Source: Flavobacterium album (lineage in GTDB: Bacteria > Bacteroidota > Bacteroidia > Flavobacteriales > Flavobacteriaceae). From it: a DNA stretch of 64,000 bases. The first letter of the stretch is position 1. Every line of letters begins with the position of its first letter. This document shows, in pieces, positions 55,146 through 64,000 of the stretch. A model generated the notes under the pieces. It searched no databases. It was given only the letters and a program-made list of their open reading frames with translations, and was not told the DNA's origin. The stretch lies in the NCBI RefSeq assembly GCF_003096035.1, contig NZ_CP029186.1, positions 571,001 to 635,000 on the forward strand, given 5' to 3'. Position numbers and translations under genes: made by a program.

Positions 55146-56322
55146 ATCAGCATTTCATATAGCCGTGCTTTTGTTTGCATTGCAGGCAACGGCACAATCG
55201 ACACTGGACAATACGCTTTCGGCTATTGCCAAAAACAACAAGACCCTCGCGGCAAACAGGCAGGACTGGGAAGCAAAGAAACTGGAATTCAATACCGGCC
55301 TCACGCCCCCCAACCCCACCGTGGAGTATGATTACCTGTTCTCTAATCCTGCAAACGCGGGTAACCAGACGGTGTTTACCATATCGCAGGGTTTTGATTT
55401 CCCAACTGCCTATTCGCGCAAAAAGAAACTTGCGGATGAGCAGGTGAAGCAGGCCGACTTCAACTTGAGCTCTGCACGGCAGGACATCCTGCTGCAAGCC
55501 AAAACGGCGTGTATCCGGCTGGTATACTACAATAAGCGATACACCCAGCTGACCCGCAGGATGACCGACACGGAGAAGATGGTACAGAATTTCCAGGTGC
55601 GCCTTGATAAGGGCGATGGCAATATCCTGGACCTGAACAAGGCCAGCCTGCAGCTTATTGAGTTGAAAAGGGACTACCATACTACCGTGTCGCAGATCAA
55701 CCAACTGAATTACAAGCTTACGGAACTGAACGGCGGTACGGAAATTGTTTTTAAGGATACGATATACCCGCTAATCCCTGTTATTCCTGCTTTTGAGGAA
55801 CTGGAAAAGGCCTATGAAGAAAATGACCCCAACAGGAAGATCCTCGAGCAGCAGAAGGTAGTAGCAGAAACCAATCTTGCTGTTAGCCGGTCGATGGTAT
55901 TGCCTAAGATCGAGGTGGGCTACCATTATCAGGGGATATTGGGGGAGACTTATAGCGGTGTGCATACCGGTGTTTCTATTCCGCTTTGGGAGAACAAAAA
56001 TGTAGTGAGGCAACGCAAGGCAGAGGTCGTTGCCGCCGAGCTCGACATCGATGCCCACAAGAATGAGCATTTCTTCCATATCAAGCATTTGTATGAAGAT
56101 TATATCAACCTGAAAACAACGCTCGAGGCCTATGAGGCAGCTAAGATTGACACCTCATCGCGCAACCGCGTATTGCTCAACAAGGCTTTCGCGCTGGGCG
56201 AGATTTCCTCAACGGAATACTTTATGGAAACCACCTATTTCTTTACAGCCCTCAACAGCTTTTTAGAAACCGAAAGGGATTATCATGAAGCTGTGGCAAC
56301 GCTATTGAAGTACCAGTTGTAG
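55135..56322 (+). CDS. TolC-family outer-membrane efflux channel
   Basis: A 395-residue outer-membrane factor. A signal peptide covers about residues 1-21 (LLFALQATAQS). Long coiled-coil helices follow in two repeats (LSAIAKNNKTLAANRQ; EELEKAYEENDPNRKILEQQKVV), separated by short strands, as in TolC/CusC. It completes the tripartite pump with the adaptor and RND genes. Its start overlaps the pump gene by 11 nt; ATG 55135 is chosen because an upstream start would lie inside the pump sequence and lack a signal peptide. A terminator follows. Confidence 0.92.
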   Translation: MRYRSAFHIAVLLFALQATAQSTLDNTLSAIAKNNKTLAANRQDWEAKKLEFNTGLTPPNPTVEYDYLFSNPANAGNQTVFTISQGFDFPTAYSRKKKLADEQVKQADFNLSSARQDILLQAKTACIRLVYYNKRYTQLTRRMTDTEKMVQNFQVRLDKGDGNILDLNKASLQLIELKRDYHTTVSQINQLNYKLTELNGGTEIVFKDTIYPLIPVIPAFEELEKAYEENDPNRKILEQQKVVAETNLAVSRSMVLPKIEVGYHYQGILGETYSGVHTGVSIPLWENKNVVRQRKAEVVAAELDIDAHKNEHFFHIKHLYEDYINLKTTLEAYEAAKIDTSSRNRVLLNKAFALGEISSTEYFMETTYFFTALNSFLETERDYHEAVATLLKYQL

Positions 56323-56343
56323 TTAGATTACACTTTTTTAACG

Positions 56344-56373
56344 AGAATGCTCCTGTAATGGGAGCATTTTTTG
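56344..56373 (+). terminator. Rho-independent terminator of the metal-efflux operon
   Basis: GAATGCTCC and GGGAGCATT pair around TGTAAT, followed by a T run. The rest of the 56374-56841 gap is AT-rich and shows no gene or clear repeat. Confidence 0.85.
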
Positions 56374-56841
56374 TTTAAATTCAAGATATTTCGCAAAGCT
56401 TATTACTATCCTAAAGTGACTAAAATGCCACGAAGATGAACAGTCAAATACGATTCCATGACACAATGAGAGACTTACAACTGAATTAAGAGACTTAAAT
56501 TTAAGACGAAATAACTGATATATGAAATTTTGTCAGTATCAACTATTTTTTGACAGCATTAAAATTCTGACTATCAATATCTTAATAAATTACTAATTTT
56601 TTAAATAAAAACAACAACAAAAAGCAGCAAATTTGGCATGACAGTTGCCCTACCTATGCTGCTTTAACAATGTTCTAAAATTGCACCTTCAGGACATTTG
56701 GAAACCATTAAAAAGAAGGTTTCCCGTAATTATGTGAGCAAAAATAATTATTTCTCCCATTCCTACAAGCCTTAAAGCAGATTTCTTTTTCGGAACTCAA
56801 TGCCGATATGAAGACTGAGATTAATCCCTAAAAATAAATAT

Positions 56842-57066
56842 ATGGGAAAGAACCAACACATTACGCGACACCCCGAGGGTGGCTGGCAAGTAAAGGGGGA
56901 AGGTAACACTAAAGCAACTGTGGTTACTAATACCCAGCAAGAGGCAATTGACGCTGGTAGAGAAATCGCCAAAAACCAGCAGTCAGAATTATTAATCCAT
57001 GGAAAAGATGGTCAAATTAGGGCTAGAGATAGTTATGGTAATGATCCTTATCCCCCAAAGAACTAA
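56842..57066 (+). CDS. DUF2188 domain protein
   Basis: A 74-residue protein that is essentially one DUF2188 domain: HITRHPEGGWQVKGEGN, then a central helix (TQQEAIDAGREIAKNQQ) and the strand SELLIHGKDGQIRARDSYG. The function is unknown; such proteins are widespread in bacteria and on mobile DNA. It is followed 3 nt later by a DUF3892 gene, so the two form a pair. Both are more AT-rich than the surrounding core genes. Confidence 0.87.
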   Translation: MGKNQHITRHPEGGWQVKGEGNTKATVVTNTQQEAIDAGREIAKNQQSELLIHGKDGQIRARDSYGNDPYPPKN

Positions 57067-57069
57067 GAC

Positions 57070-57381
57070 ATGGCAGAGTATAGAATCTCAGGCGTTTGGA
57101 AGCCTGGAAATGAAATTACACATTATGCAGTTCATGAGGGCACTTTGAATACTTTAAAGCGTAGTACAAGAATGTCAAAAGCTGACACCATACAGTTAGT
57201 TAGAAATTCAGGCAATAGTGTCAAAACTATTTTGTGGGACTATACCAACGCAAAATGGAAGTTAGGACAAAAAGTGCATGCCACAACTGGAATTAATGGT
57301 TATTTACATACTGATCCAAACTCAACCGTGACCGACAATCTCCAGCACTTGATTGATTATGATTGGTTATTGCGCTGGTAA
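57070..57381 (+). CDS. DUF3892 domain protein
   Basis: A 103-residue protein whose N-terminal half matches DUF3892 (YRISGVWKPGNEITHYAVHEG, a strand-rich domain). The second half contains TVTDNLQHLIDYDWLL. The function is unknown. The pairing with DUF2188 at 3-nt spacing is suggestive of a linked function in defence, stress or mobile DNA, but nothing in the sequence settles this. Confidence 0.72.
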   Translation: MAEYRISGVWKPGNEITHYAVHEGTLNTLKRSTRMSKADTIQLVRNSGNSVKTILWDYTNAKWKLGQKVHATTGINGYLHTDPNSTVTDNLQHLIDYDWLLRW

Positions 57382-57526
57382 GTGTTAGTAATCAAATTGC
57401 ACGGTCAATCCGAGAATAACTTTTTTAGCTAATCCCAAAAGAGAACTAAAAGTTATTTCCCGTCTTGTTGTGACGAACGAAGAAGTAGATGTTAAAATAT
57501 TTTGTTTTAGCATTGTTTTAGCAAAC

Positions 57527-57560
57527 AAAAGAGCCTGCAAGGAAACGCTTGCAGGCTCTA
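57527..57560 (-). terminator. Rho-independent terminator after tRNA-Ser
   Basis: On the minus strand GAGCCTGCAAG pairs with CTTGCAGGCTC over a 6-nt loop, followed by TTTTG. Confidence 0.85.
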
Positions 57561-57571
57561 TGTTTTTCTCG

Positions 57572-57659
57572 CAGAGAGGAAGGGATTCGAACCCTCGATA
57601 CCCTTTTGGAGTATACACACTTTCCAGGCGTGCGCCTTCGACCACTCGGCCACCTCTCT
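57572..57659 (-). tRNA. tRNA-Ser (anticodon GGA)
   Basis: An 88-nt tRNA read on the minus strand. The acceptor arms AGAGAGG and CCTCTCT pair and the discriminator is G. The D arm is GGCCGAGTGG, the anticodon loop CTGGAAA with GGA, a long variable arm typical of tRNA-Ser follows, and the T loop is GGTTCGAATCC. CCA is not encoded. A terminator follows. Confidence 0.93.
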
Positions 57660-57706
57660 AAGTAACGCGGGCAAAAATAGTATATTAAAACCGTATTAAA
57701 AAATTA

Positions 57707-58732
57707 TTACGACAATTCTCCGCGCAGTGACGATTCGAAAAGTGTTTTGAATTGGCCTGCAGGGATGTCCTGCCCTAAAAGATACATCATCTTGGTTATC
57801 GCTGCCTCGGTGGTAATATCGGCGCCTGAGATCACGCCTATTTCCTTGAGCATGGTACTGGTTTCATAATGCCCCATATTTACGCTTCCGCCCGAGCATT
57901 GGGTCACATTAACAATCTGTACCCCATTCTGGATAGCCTTTTGCAATATGGATATGAAGTAAATATCGGTTGGCGCATTTCCGGAGCCGTAAGTCTCCAG
58001 CACAACCCCTTTCAGTCCGGGTGTGTTGAGTATCGACGACAGAACACGCTCGTTGATGCCGGGGAACATCTTGATGATGACTACATTATCCTCAAAATTC
58101 TTACGCACCTGAAGTTCTTTTCCTGGTTCATGCGGCCAAAGCAATTCTTTGGTCACTTTCAAATGTACGCCCGATTCGGCCAGTGCCGGGTAATTGGGCG
58201 AAGTAAAAGCCTTAAAATGCTCCGCGCTTATTTTGGTAGTGCGGTTGCCACGGTACAATTTCGATTCGAAATACAGGCAAACTTCGCGTATTACAGGATG
58301 ATTTTTGGTTTGCAGGGAGGCTATCTGTATAGCGGTAATAAGGTTTTCCTTGGCATCTGTTCGAAGGTCGCCAATAGGCAACTGCGACCCTGTAAATACC
58401 ACCGGTTTCGAAACATTTTCGAGCATAAAGCTCAATGCCGATGCCGAATAGCTCATGGTATCCGAACCATGCAATATTACAAAGCCGTCAAAATTATCGT
58501 AGTTTTCCTCTATCAGCGTAGCCAGCTGTGCCCACTTCGCCGTATTCATGTTAGAAGAATCGATAGGCTTATCGAATGATACCGTTTCAATGTTACAGTC
58601 CAGCTGCTTCAGCTCCGGGATACGGTCCAATAATTTTTTGAAATTGAACACCTTCAGGGCCCCGGTTTCAAAATCTTTTACCATCCCGATTGTCCCGCCG
58701 GTATATATCAGTAAAATGGAGGGCTTAGACAT
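57707..58732 (-). CDS. ansA: Type I (cytosolic) L-asparaginase
   Basis: A 341-residue asparaginase that hydrolyses asparagine to aspartate and ammonia. The two threonine motifs are TGGTIG at 11-16 and HGSDTM at 88-93. There is no signal peptide, so it is the cytosolic type. TGSQLPIGDLRTDAKENL is also conserved. Its start overlaps the end of the acyltransferase gene by 8 nt, which indicates a shared transcript with the acyltransferase first. Confidence 0.95.
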   Translation of the reverse strand: MSKPSILLIYTGGTIGMVKDFETGALKVFNFKKLLDRIPELKQLDCNIETVSFDKPIDSSNMNTAKWAQLATLIEENYDNFDGFVILHGSDTMSYSASALSFMLENVSKPVVFTGSQLPIGDLRTDAKENLITAIQIASLQTKNHPVIREVCLYFESKLYRGNRTTKISAEHFKAFTSPNYPALAESGVHLKVTKELLWPHEPGKELQVRKNFEDNVVIIKMFPGINERVLSSILNTPGLKGVVLETYGSGNAPTDIYFISILQKAIQNGVQIVNVTQCSGGSVNMGHYETSTMLKEIGVISGADITTEAAITKMMYLLGQDIPAGQFKTLFESSLRGELS

Positions 58733-59858
58733 TCTGGTACTTCATTTTATTTACCACCGGATTAGCATACATGGCCAGGAAGCCTTCGCGAACGATCTTG
58801 TTTTCAATATCGATACGCATCTCAAGGCGCCTTTCGAACAGCTGCTTTTCCTTTTCCGTATAATGGGACGCGAACTGGTCGGTATTATTCAAAAGATCGT
58901 AGGCTATATAGTTAGTAGGCCAAAGCTTGTAGGAAGTAAGTATAGAATCGTCTATTACCTGCGCAAGGGCCTGTATCTGCTTGTTCTGGTTGTCGTGCTC
59001 TTCTTTTATACGGTCGAGCTCGCCATCAAGTACATCGCCTACCTGTATGTGTATCCGTTTTTTCTGCCCCATAATCCCGCTGATAAGCGTCATGAAATCT
59101 TCATTCTTTTCTTTGATATAGATTTCATCATTAGCCTCGGCTACAAGCCTTGGCATCTTCAGCATATCGGTAGGGTCATATTCGTACGAAATAGAAACCG
59201 GCACGATCTTCATCTTTTTGAAATAATCCATCAGGTTCTCCTCGTCCGATGCCATCGCCAGCATTTTCAGCACACCCTGCTGGGTAGTATCATTGCCATC
59301 CTTGGTACGGCCTTCACGCTGTGCGATCCACACCGAGCGGTTTTCGCGGGAGAGCAGCTGGTAAATGTATTCTGACATCAGCTTGGAACTTTGCAGCAAT
59401 TCGCGTGGGGAAAGGCTCCTTTGCACCAAAAAGTTACGGTTCAGCCTGGACAGCGTGTGCAAGAACGCTTTTTGTACAAGGTTATCGCCAATGGCCGATG
59501 CGGTCATGATCAGCTTATGGTCGTAAAGGCTCACGTTGATGAGCGATGTATCAAGGATAATGTCCCTGTGGTTGGATATATAAAGATATGGAGTATGGTT
59601 GTCGAGTTTTTCAAAACCTGACGTGGTGAGGCCTTCAGAACTCTTTTTCAGCACCATCTGGATGGCCTGGTATATAAAGTTGATCTGGAAATCCCTCTTG
59701 GAATGCGTTTTTTTCAGCTGCTCTGTCCAAACCGCCTCTTCCACATCGGGAAAAGTGAAGCTCATAAGCGCCTTCATCATAGGGTGGTGTACTACACTCC
59801 GTATAGCCTCATTAACTTCACTGTCATAATAAGGCCGTATATGATCAAATTTCGACAT
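58725..59858 (-). CDS. 1-acylglycerol-3-phosphate acyltransferase-like protein
   Basis: A 377-residue acyltransferase of the PlsC/LPLAT superfamily. The catalytic block NHRDIILD is at 96-103 (H-x4-D), followed by SRENRSVWIAQREGRTKDG in the substrate-binding region. It is longer than typical PlsC (about 240) and lacks obvious N-terminal membrane helices, so the acceptor may differ from lysophosphatidate. It is the first gene of an operon with asparaginase. Confidence 0.85.
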   Translation of the reverse strand: MSKFDHIRPYYDSEVNEAIRSVVHHPMMKALMSFTFPDVEEAVWTEQLKKTHSKRDFQINFIYQAIQMVLKKSSEGLTTSGFEKLDNHTPYLYISNHRDIILDTSLINVSLYDHKLIMTASAIGDNLVQKAFLHTLSRLNRNFLVQRSLSPRELLQSSKLMSEYIYQLLSRENRSVWIAQREGRTKDGNDTTQQGVLKMLAMASDEENLMDYFKKMKIVPVSISYEYDPTDMLKMPRLVAEANDEIYIKEKNEDFMTLISGIMGQKKRIHIQVGDVLDGELDRIKEEHDNQNKQIQALAQVIDDSILTSYKLWPTNYIAYDLLNNTDQFASHYTEKEKQLFERRLEMRIDIENKIVREGFLAMYANPVVNKMKYQNV

Positions 59859-59927
59859 GTACTTCTTTAGGGTTAAAACAATTCACAAATGAACAAAAAA
59901 AATATGAAATTAAACCGAAATTCTTTG

Positions 59928-60695
59928 TTAAATCCCACAAACCATCTTAGAATTCTCAGTAGTGATTGCTGCTATTTCTTCTACCGAAATACCATAGATA
60001 CCCGCCAGTTTTTCGGCTACCAATTTTGTGTAAGCGCTCTCATTGCGCTTGCCGCGAAAAGGTACTGGCGCAAGGTAGGGAGCATCGGTTTCCAACACGA
60101 TATGCTTCAGGTCGATATCTTTTAAAAACTGGTCGATCTTGCCGTTTTTGAAGGTTGCCACCCCTCCTATCCCAAGCTTCATATTGTAGCCGATAGCTTT
60201 TTGCGCCTGTTCGAAATCGCCCGTAAAGCAATGGAATATCCCGAAAAGGTCATCTCCCTTTTCCGATTCCAGCACTTCGAACACCTCATCAAAAGCATCG
60301 CGGCAATGGATGTTTATCGGCAGCCTGTATTTTTTGGCCAGCTGTATCTGGTGTTTAAAGGCATATTGCTGTTCGGCCAGGCGGGTCTTGTCCCAAAAAA
60401 GGTCGATGCCTATCTCGCCCACTGCATAGAACTTATGGTTTGCCAGCTGCACCTCTACATAGGCAAGCTCTTCCAGGTAATTTTCTTTTACGTAAGTGGG
60501 ATGCAGCCCCATCATCAGGAAAATATTTTCGGGGTATTGCTTTTCCAGATCATACATCTGTTGGGTATAGCCAGAATCGATAGATGGTACAAAGAAACGC
60601 GTTACACCTGCATCAATGGCGCGCTGTATCATGGCATCACGGTCTTCGGCAAATTCCTCGCTGTATAAATGGGTATGGGTATCGGTAAGTATCAT
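59928..60695 (-). CDS. TatD family metal-dependent hydrolase
   Basis: A 255-residue TatD-type deoxyribonuclease/hydrolase with a TIM barrel. Metal ligands are seen in DTHTHLYSEEF at the N-terminus, GEIGIDLFWDK, INIHCRDAF, HCFTGDFEQA and ETDAPYLAP. Family members have 3'-5' exonuclease activity in vitro, proposed for DNA repair. It is a single gene, likely with its own promoter. Confidence 0.95.
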   Translation of the reverse strand: MILTDTHTHLYSEEFAEDRDAMIQRAIDAGVTRFFVPSIDSGYTQQMYDLEKQYPENIFLMMGLHPTYVKENYLEELAYVEVQLANHKFYAVGEIGIDLFWDKTRLAEQQYAFKHQIQLAKKYRLPINIHCRDAFDEVFEVLESEKGDDLFGIFHCFTGDFEQAQKAIGYNMKLGIGGVATFKNGKIDQFLKDIDLKHIVLETDAPYLAPVPFRGKRNESAYTKLVAEKLAGIYGISVEEIAAITTENSKMVCGI

Positions 60696-60809
60696 TATTT
60701 GTTATTGAGCCGTAAAATTACAATTTATATTTTGCCACGAATTGCACAAATTCCACTTTAATAAACATCAGTGCTGATAAAAATTCGTGGCTCAAATCAT
60801 ATTTTAAAT

Positions 60810-60817
60810 TATTTTTG
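60810..60817 (+). promoter_or_regulatory. TAnnTTTG promoter element, nearly leaderless
   Basis: TATTTTTG ends 4 nt before the ATG at 60822. Confidence 0.5.
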
Positions 60818-60821
60818 GCTT

Positions 60822-61262
60822 ATGGATAATTTATATAGCGCCCTTAAAGGGAAAGGATACAAAAAAATAAAATTTAAGATCTCTAAAACCCAGCATTTAC
60901 TAATCAAAGGAAAAATAAACGGTGTGGAAGGCAACTTCATTCTCGATACCGGAGCATCTAACAGCTGTGTAGACTTTGAGGGCATTCAACACTTCAAGCT
61001 GGCCGCTGCCGACTCCGACACCAGGGCAGCAGGTGCAGGGGGAATAGGTATGCTCACCCAGACTTCTGTAAAAAACACCCTGAAGCTGGGCCGCTGGTCA
61101 ACCAAAAAATTAGGCCTGGTGATCTTCGATATGTCGCATGTAAATGCTGCGCTCCGCCAGTATAACGCAAAGCCGGTACATGGCATCATCGGAGCCGATA
61201 TATTGATGAAAGGAAAGGCTATTATTGATTATCATAATAATTGTTTTTATTTGAAAAAATAA
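60822..61262 (+). CDS. Retropepsin-like aspartic protease-fold protein
   Basis: A 146-residue protein of the retropepsin-like fold. The active-site strand reads FILDTGASNS with Asp42 in DTGAS, and HGIIGADIL is the second conserved segment of the fold. One such domain forms half of an aspartic protease, so it would need to dimerise. It has no signal peptide. Activity and substrate are unknown. The start at 60822 is supported by the promoter element directly upstream; an earlier in-frame start at 60771 is unlikely. Confidence 0.82.
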   Translation: MDNLYSALKGKGYKKIKFKISKTQHLLIKGKINGVEGNFILDTGASNSCVDFEGIQHFKLAAADSDTRAAGAGGIGMLTQTSVKNTLKLGRWSTKKLGLVIFDMSHVNAALRQYNAKPVHGIIGADILMKGKAIIDYHNNCFYLKK

Positions 61263-61335
61263 AAAATCCAGACGCAACCTATTGACTGTTTATGCATCTA
61301 AGTAATAGTCTGTCGCACAGAGGCATCCCTATATA

Positions 61336-61368
61336 GAAAAGCCCGCTAAGAAATTAGCGGGCTTTTGC
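61336..61368. terminator. Bidirectional hairpin terminator
   Basis: AAAAGCCCGCTAA and TTAGCGGGCTTTT pair around GAAA. It separates the retropepsin-like gene and sucB, which converge on it. Confidence 0.85.
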
Positions 61369-61389
61369 CTTTTATATTATATATCTCTA

Positions 61390-62640
61390 TTAAAGCTCCA
61401 ACGCTTTTTTAGGATTGTTGTCCATCAATAGTTCAACAGGGTTTTCAAGGCCTTCTTTAACGGCTACAAGGAAACCAACTGACTCACGCCCGTCGATAAT
61501 CCTGTGGTCATAAGAAAGCGCCACATACATCATTGGGTGGATTTCTACCTTACCATTTACAGCAATCGGGCGCTCGATGATGTTGTGCATACCAAGGATA
61601 CCTGACTGCGGAGGGTTGATTATCGGTGTAGATAGCATGCTTCCAAACACACCGCCATTGGTAATGGTAAAAGTACCACCGGTCATATCGTCAACAGTGA
61701 TCTGCCCGTCACGTGCACGAAGTGCAAGGCGTTTGATCTCTGCCTCGATACCACGGAAGGAAAGCGTTTCGGCGTTCCTTACCACAGGCACCATAAGGCC
61801 TTTCGGGCCGGATACCGCTATCGATACGTCTACGAAGTCGTATGATATCTTATAGTCGCCGTCCATCATTGAGTTCACATCCGGGAACAACTGTAATGCC
61901 CTTACCACGGCTTTGGTGAAGAATGACATATAGCCAAGGCTCACACCACCGTGTTTCGCTTTAAAGGCATCTTTATACTCGTTCCTCAGGTTGTTTATAG
62001 GGGTCATGTTCACCTCGTTGAACGTGGTAAGCATGGCTGTTTCGTTCTTAGCCGACACCAAACGCTCTGCCACCTTCCTGCGAAGCATGGAAAGCTTTGT
62101 TTTCTCAGAGCCGCGGTTGCCGCCTGTTGGCGTACCCATAGACGGCACATGGTTTACTGCATCGTCTTTGGTGATCCTTCCGCCTTTTCCGGTTCCGGAA
62201 ACGGTTTGCGGGTCAACGTTCTTCTCGTCTAATATTTTGCGTGCTGCCGGAGATGGCGTACCCGCTGCATAGCTTTTCTCTGCCGGGGCAGGAGCTGGTG
62301 CAGCTTTTGGCTCTTCCCTCTTAGGCTCTTCTTTTTTCTCTTCAGCTTTTGGCGCTTCAGGTGCTTTTTCTTCTTTTGCAGGAGCAACGCCGTCAGGTTT
62401 GGCTCCGTCGGTATCAATAAGGCATACAACCTGCCCTACCTTCACTGCGTCGCCTTCTTCTGCCTTTAGGGTAATGATACCCGCAACTTCGGCAGGAAGC
62501 TCAAGGGTTGCTTTATCTGAATCCACTTCGGCAATAGCCTGGTCTTTCTCTACATAATCCCCGTCTTTTACCAGCCATGTTGCGATTTCAACTTCTGTGA
62601 TCGATTCTCCCGGTGAAGGGACTTTCATTTCTAAAATCAT
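61390..62640 (-). CDS. sucB: 2-oxoglutarate dehydrogenase E2 (dihydrolipoamide succinyltransferase)
   Basis: A 416-residue E2 subunit that transfers succinyl from E1 to CoA in the TCA cycle. The N-terminal lipoyl domain has Lys43 in [11 protein letters not shown] Pro/Ala/Glu-rich linker (about 85-125) leads to the E3-binding domain ([20 protein letters not shown], about 129-165). The catalytic domain ends with the His/Asp motif [11 protein letters not shown]. It lies 48 nt after sucA. TATTTTTG on the minus strand at 62678-62685 suggests an additional internal promoter. Confidence 0.96.
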   Translation of the reverse strand: MILEMKVPSPGESITEVEIATWLVKDGDYVEKDQAIAEVDSDKATLELPAEVAGIITLKAEEGDAVKVGQVVCLIDTDGAKPDGVAPAKEEKAPEAPKAEEKKEEPKREEPKAAPAPAPAEKSYAAGTPSPAARKILDEKNVDPQTVSGTGKGGRITKDDAVNHVPSMGTPTGGNRGSEKTKLSMLRRKVAERLVSAKNETAMLTTFNEVNMTPINNLRNEYKDAFKAKHGGVSLGYMSFFTKAVVRALQLFPDVNSMMDGDYKISYDFVDVSIAVSGPKGLMVPVVRNAETLSFRGIEAEIKRLALRARDGQITVDDMTGGTFTITNGGVFGSMLSTPIINPPQSGILGMHNIIERPIAVNGKVEIHPMMYVALSYDHRIIDGRESVGFLVAVKEGLENPVELLMDNNPKKALEL

Positions 62641-62677
62641 ATCAGTATGCTTTATTGTGTTCTATAGTATTGAAAAT

Positions 62678-62685
62678 CAAAAATA
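62678..62685 (-). promoter_or_regulatory. TAnnTTTG element between sucA and sucB
   Basis: TATTTTTG on the minus strand, 37 nt before the sucB start, inside the sucA-sucB intergenic region. Confidence 0.4.
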
Positions 62686-62688
62686 CGA

Positions 62689-64000
62689 TTAATTAAATAA
62701 ATCCTTATTAAAAACCATCGCAATAGCGGCAGCATGGCGTTTTTTAGAACGGGTATAGCTACCGGCAGCAGGTGCGCTGTAGGCTTTAAGCGATGCTACC
62801 CTGAATTTTACTTCGTTAAAGTTCATCAGCATGTAGCTGTAAGCACCCATGTTCCTCGGCTCTTCCTGTGCCCATACATAATCATCGGCATTAGGGTATT
62901 TTGCTATTATTTCCTTAAGCTGTTCTACAGGCAGCGGGAACAATTGCTCGATCCTTACCACAGCAACATCATCACGTTTCAGGTTTTCCCTTTCGGCAAT
63001 AAGGTCGTAGTAGAACTTACCGGTACAAAACACTAACGTTTTCACTTTTGCTTTGTCTGCTGCCGGGTCGTCAAGCACTTCCTGGAAGCTGCCTTCTGCA
63101 AATTCCTCAACAGAAGAAACTACGAGCGGGTGGCGCAGCAAGCTCTTCGGCGTGAATACGATAAGCGGCTTGCGGAACGTGGTTTTCATCTGCCTCCTCA
63201 ACAGGTGGAAGAAGTTAGCCGGCGTGGTACAGTCGGCCACATACATATTGTGGTTCGCGCAAAGCTGCAGGTAACGCTCCATACGGGCGGATGAGTGCTC
63301 TGCTCCCTGGCCTTCATAGCCGTGCGGCAACAGCATCACAATACCGTTCTGGTTGTTCCATTTATCTTCAGCCGCCGAAATGTACTGGTCGATCATGATC
63401 TGTGCACCGTTGGAGAAATCCCCAAACTGCGCTTCCCATATCGTAAGCGTTTTAGGGCTGGCAAGGGCATACCCGTAGTCAAAGCCCAACACGCCATATT
63501 CTGACAGCAATGAGTTATAAATATGGAACTTGCCCCTTTGGTCTTTCAGCATGTTAAGCAGTACAACTTCCTCTTCAGAGTCTTCTACTTTTACTACGGC
63601 GTGGCGGTGCGAGAAGGTTCCCCTTTCCACATCCTGGCCGGACATTCGTACATCGTAACCCTCTGTAAGCAATGACCCATACGCCAGCAATTCGGCCATA
63701 GCCCAGTCCAGCTTATCGGTTTCAAAGTACATCGCTTTCCTGTCGTTGATAAGCTTTTGTATCTTGCTGATGAATTTTTTGTCCGAAGGAAGCTCGGTTA
63801 TCACTTTAGCGATATCCGTAAGTATGTCTTTAGAGAAAGCAGTATTCACTTTCTGTAGCATTTGTGCTTCATCTGCCTGTGCATAACCCTCCCACTCGTT
63901 CTGCATGAACGGCGTGATGATGGTCAGGTCTTTTTTGCGCGAAGCCTCAAGGTTCTCCTCAAGCACGGCCTTGTATTCTTTTTCAAGTGTGCCAACATAA
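62689..64000 (-). CDS. sucA: 2-oxoglutarate dehydrogenase E1, 3' part (cut by window end)
   Basis: The C-terminal 436 or so residues of the E1 subunit, which decarboxylates 2-oxoglutarate using thiamine diphosphate. The pyrimidine-binding transketolase domain is seen in SGQDVERGTFSHRHAVV, then EVVLLNM, SEYGVLGFDYGYALASP and MLLPHGYEGQGAEHSSARMER. The MRKPLIVFTPKSLLRHP-like segment and the C-terminal EEPRNMGAYSYM complete the E1 domain. The frame is open to base 64000, so the N-terminal half lies outside the window; internal starts should not be used. Confidence 0.95.
   Translation of the reverse strand, partial: YVGTLEKEYKAVLEENLEASRKKDLTIITPFMQNEWEGYAQADEAQMLQKVNTAFSKDILTDIAKVITELPSDKKFISKIQKLINDRKAMYFETDKLDWAMAELLAYGSLLTEGYDVRMSGQDVERGTFSHRHAVVKVEDSEEEVVLLNMLKDQRGKFHIYNSLLSEYGVLGFDYGYALASPKTLTIWEAQFGDFSNGAQIMIDQYISAAEDKWNNQNGIVMLLPHGYEGQGAEHSSARMERYLQLCANHNMYVADCTTPANFFHLLRRQMKTTFRKPLIVFTPKSLLRHPLVVSSVEEFAEGSFQEVLDDPAADKAKVKTLVFCTGKFYYDLIAERENLKRDDVAVVRIEQLFPLPVEQLKEIIAKYPNADDYVWAQEEPRNMGAYSYMLMNFNEVKFRVASLKAYSAPAAGSYTRSKKRHAAAIAMVFNKDLFN

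Noticed and set aside
57572..57659. Attachment site of a genomic island at tRNA-Ser
   Set aside because: I looked for a second copy of the tRNA 3' end in the DUF2188/DUF3892 region and saw none; no integrase is present.

Overview
The window is a chromosomal segment of a Bacteroidetes bacterium, most likely Flavobacteriaceae and Flavobacterium-like. Three things point there: repeated TAnnTTTG-type promoter elements close to start codons with little Shine-Dalgarno signal; a type IX secretion C-terminal sorting domain (1119-2408); and lineage-typical families (DUF4271, DUF4296, DUF3098, DUF5686, PorT-like and LuxE-like proteins). Most of the window is housekeeping sequence, with many small palindromic repeat elements between genes and, in one case, inside a gene.

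Layout. 1-9.1 kb: LuxE-like acyl-protein synthetase, a T9SS cargo protein, tyrS, an epimerase, a minus-strand run (polyprenol-phosphate mannosyltransferase, dihydroorotase, DUF4296 lipoprotein), then DUF4271 and hemD. 9.1-14.6 kb: pckA, a DUF423 protein, a saccharopine-dehydrogenase-like gene with an Lrp/AsnC regulator, and a YugP-type zinc peptidase. 15.2-18.8 kb: leuS carrying an in-frame DUF559 endonuclease-like insertion. 19-23 kb: ftsX, DUF3098, uppP, truB, an outer-membrane-type protein and a YiiX-like hydrolase. 23.2-31.3 kb: thioredoxin-like, patatin, pyrH-frr, DUF5686, an SMR exporter and asnS, whose 3' end is duplicated downstream. 31.7-37 kb: an L-domain-like lipoprotein, rpoN, a membrane protein, a TPR protein and a PorT-like barrel. 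37-43 kb: FabF-type synthase, thioesterase and TetR with three matching operator palindromes, HPF, an iron-permease-family protein, a GH53 galactanase and an AraC regulator. 43-49.7 kb: secreted and sugar-metabolism proteins, a Na+/H+ antiporter and an esterase. 49.9-56.3 kb: a heavy-metal efflux operon (two small His-rich proteins, RND adaptor, RND pump, TolC). 56.8-64 kb: a DUF2188/DUF3892 pair, tRNA-Ser(GGA), asparaginase, acyltransferase, TatD, a retropepsin-like protein, and sucB with the 3' part of sucA.

The most unusual object is the DUF559 (PD-(D/E)XK, Vsr-like) domain inside the LeuRS editing domain. It is bounded by 38-bp inverted repeats, each holding a 21-bp palindrome, and the reading frame stays open throughout. 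A related 120-bp element without the endonuclease lies at 24.7 kb. Together they look like an autonomous and a non-autonomous form of a palindromic mobile element. Two genes, pyrH and the YiiX-like gene, are broken by single-base homopolymer shortfalls that look more like sequence errors than biology.
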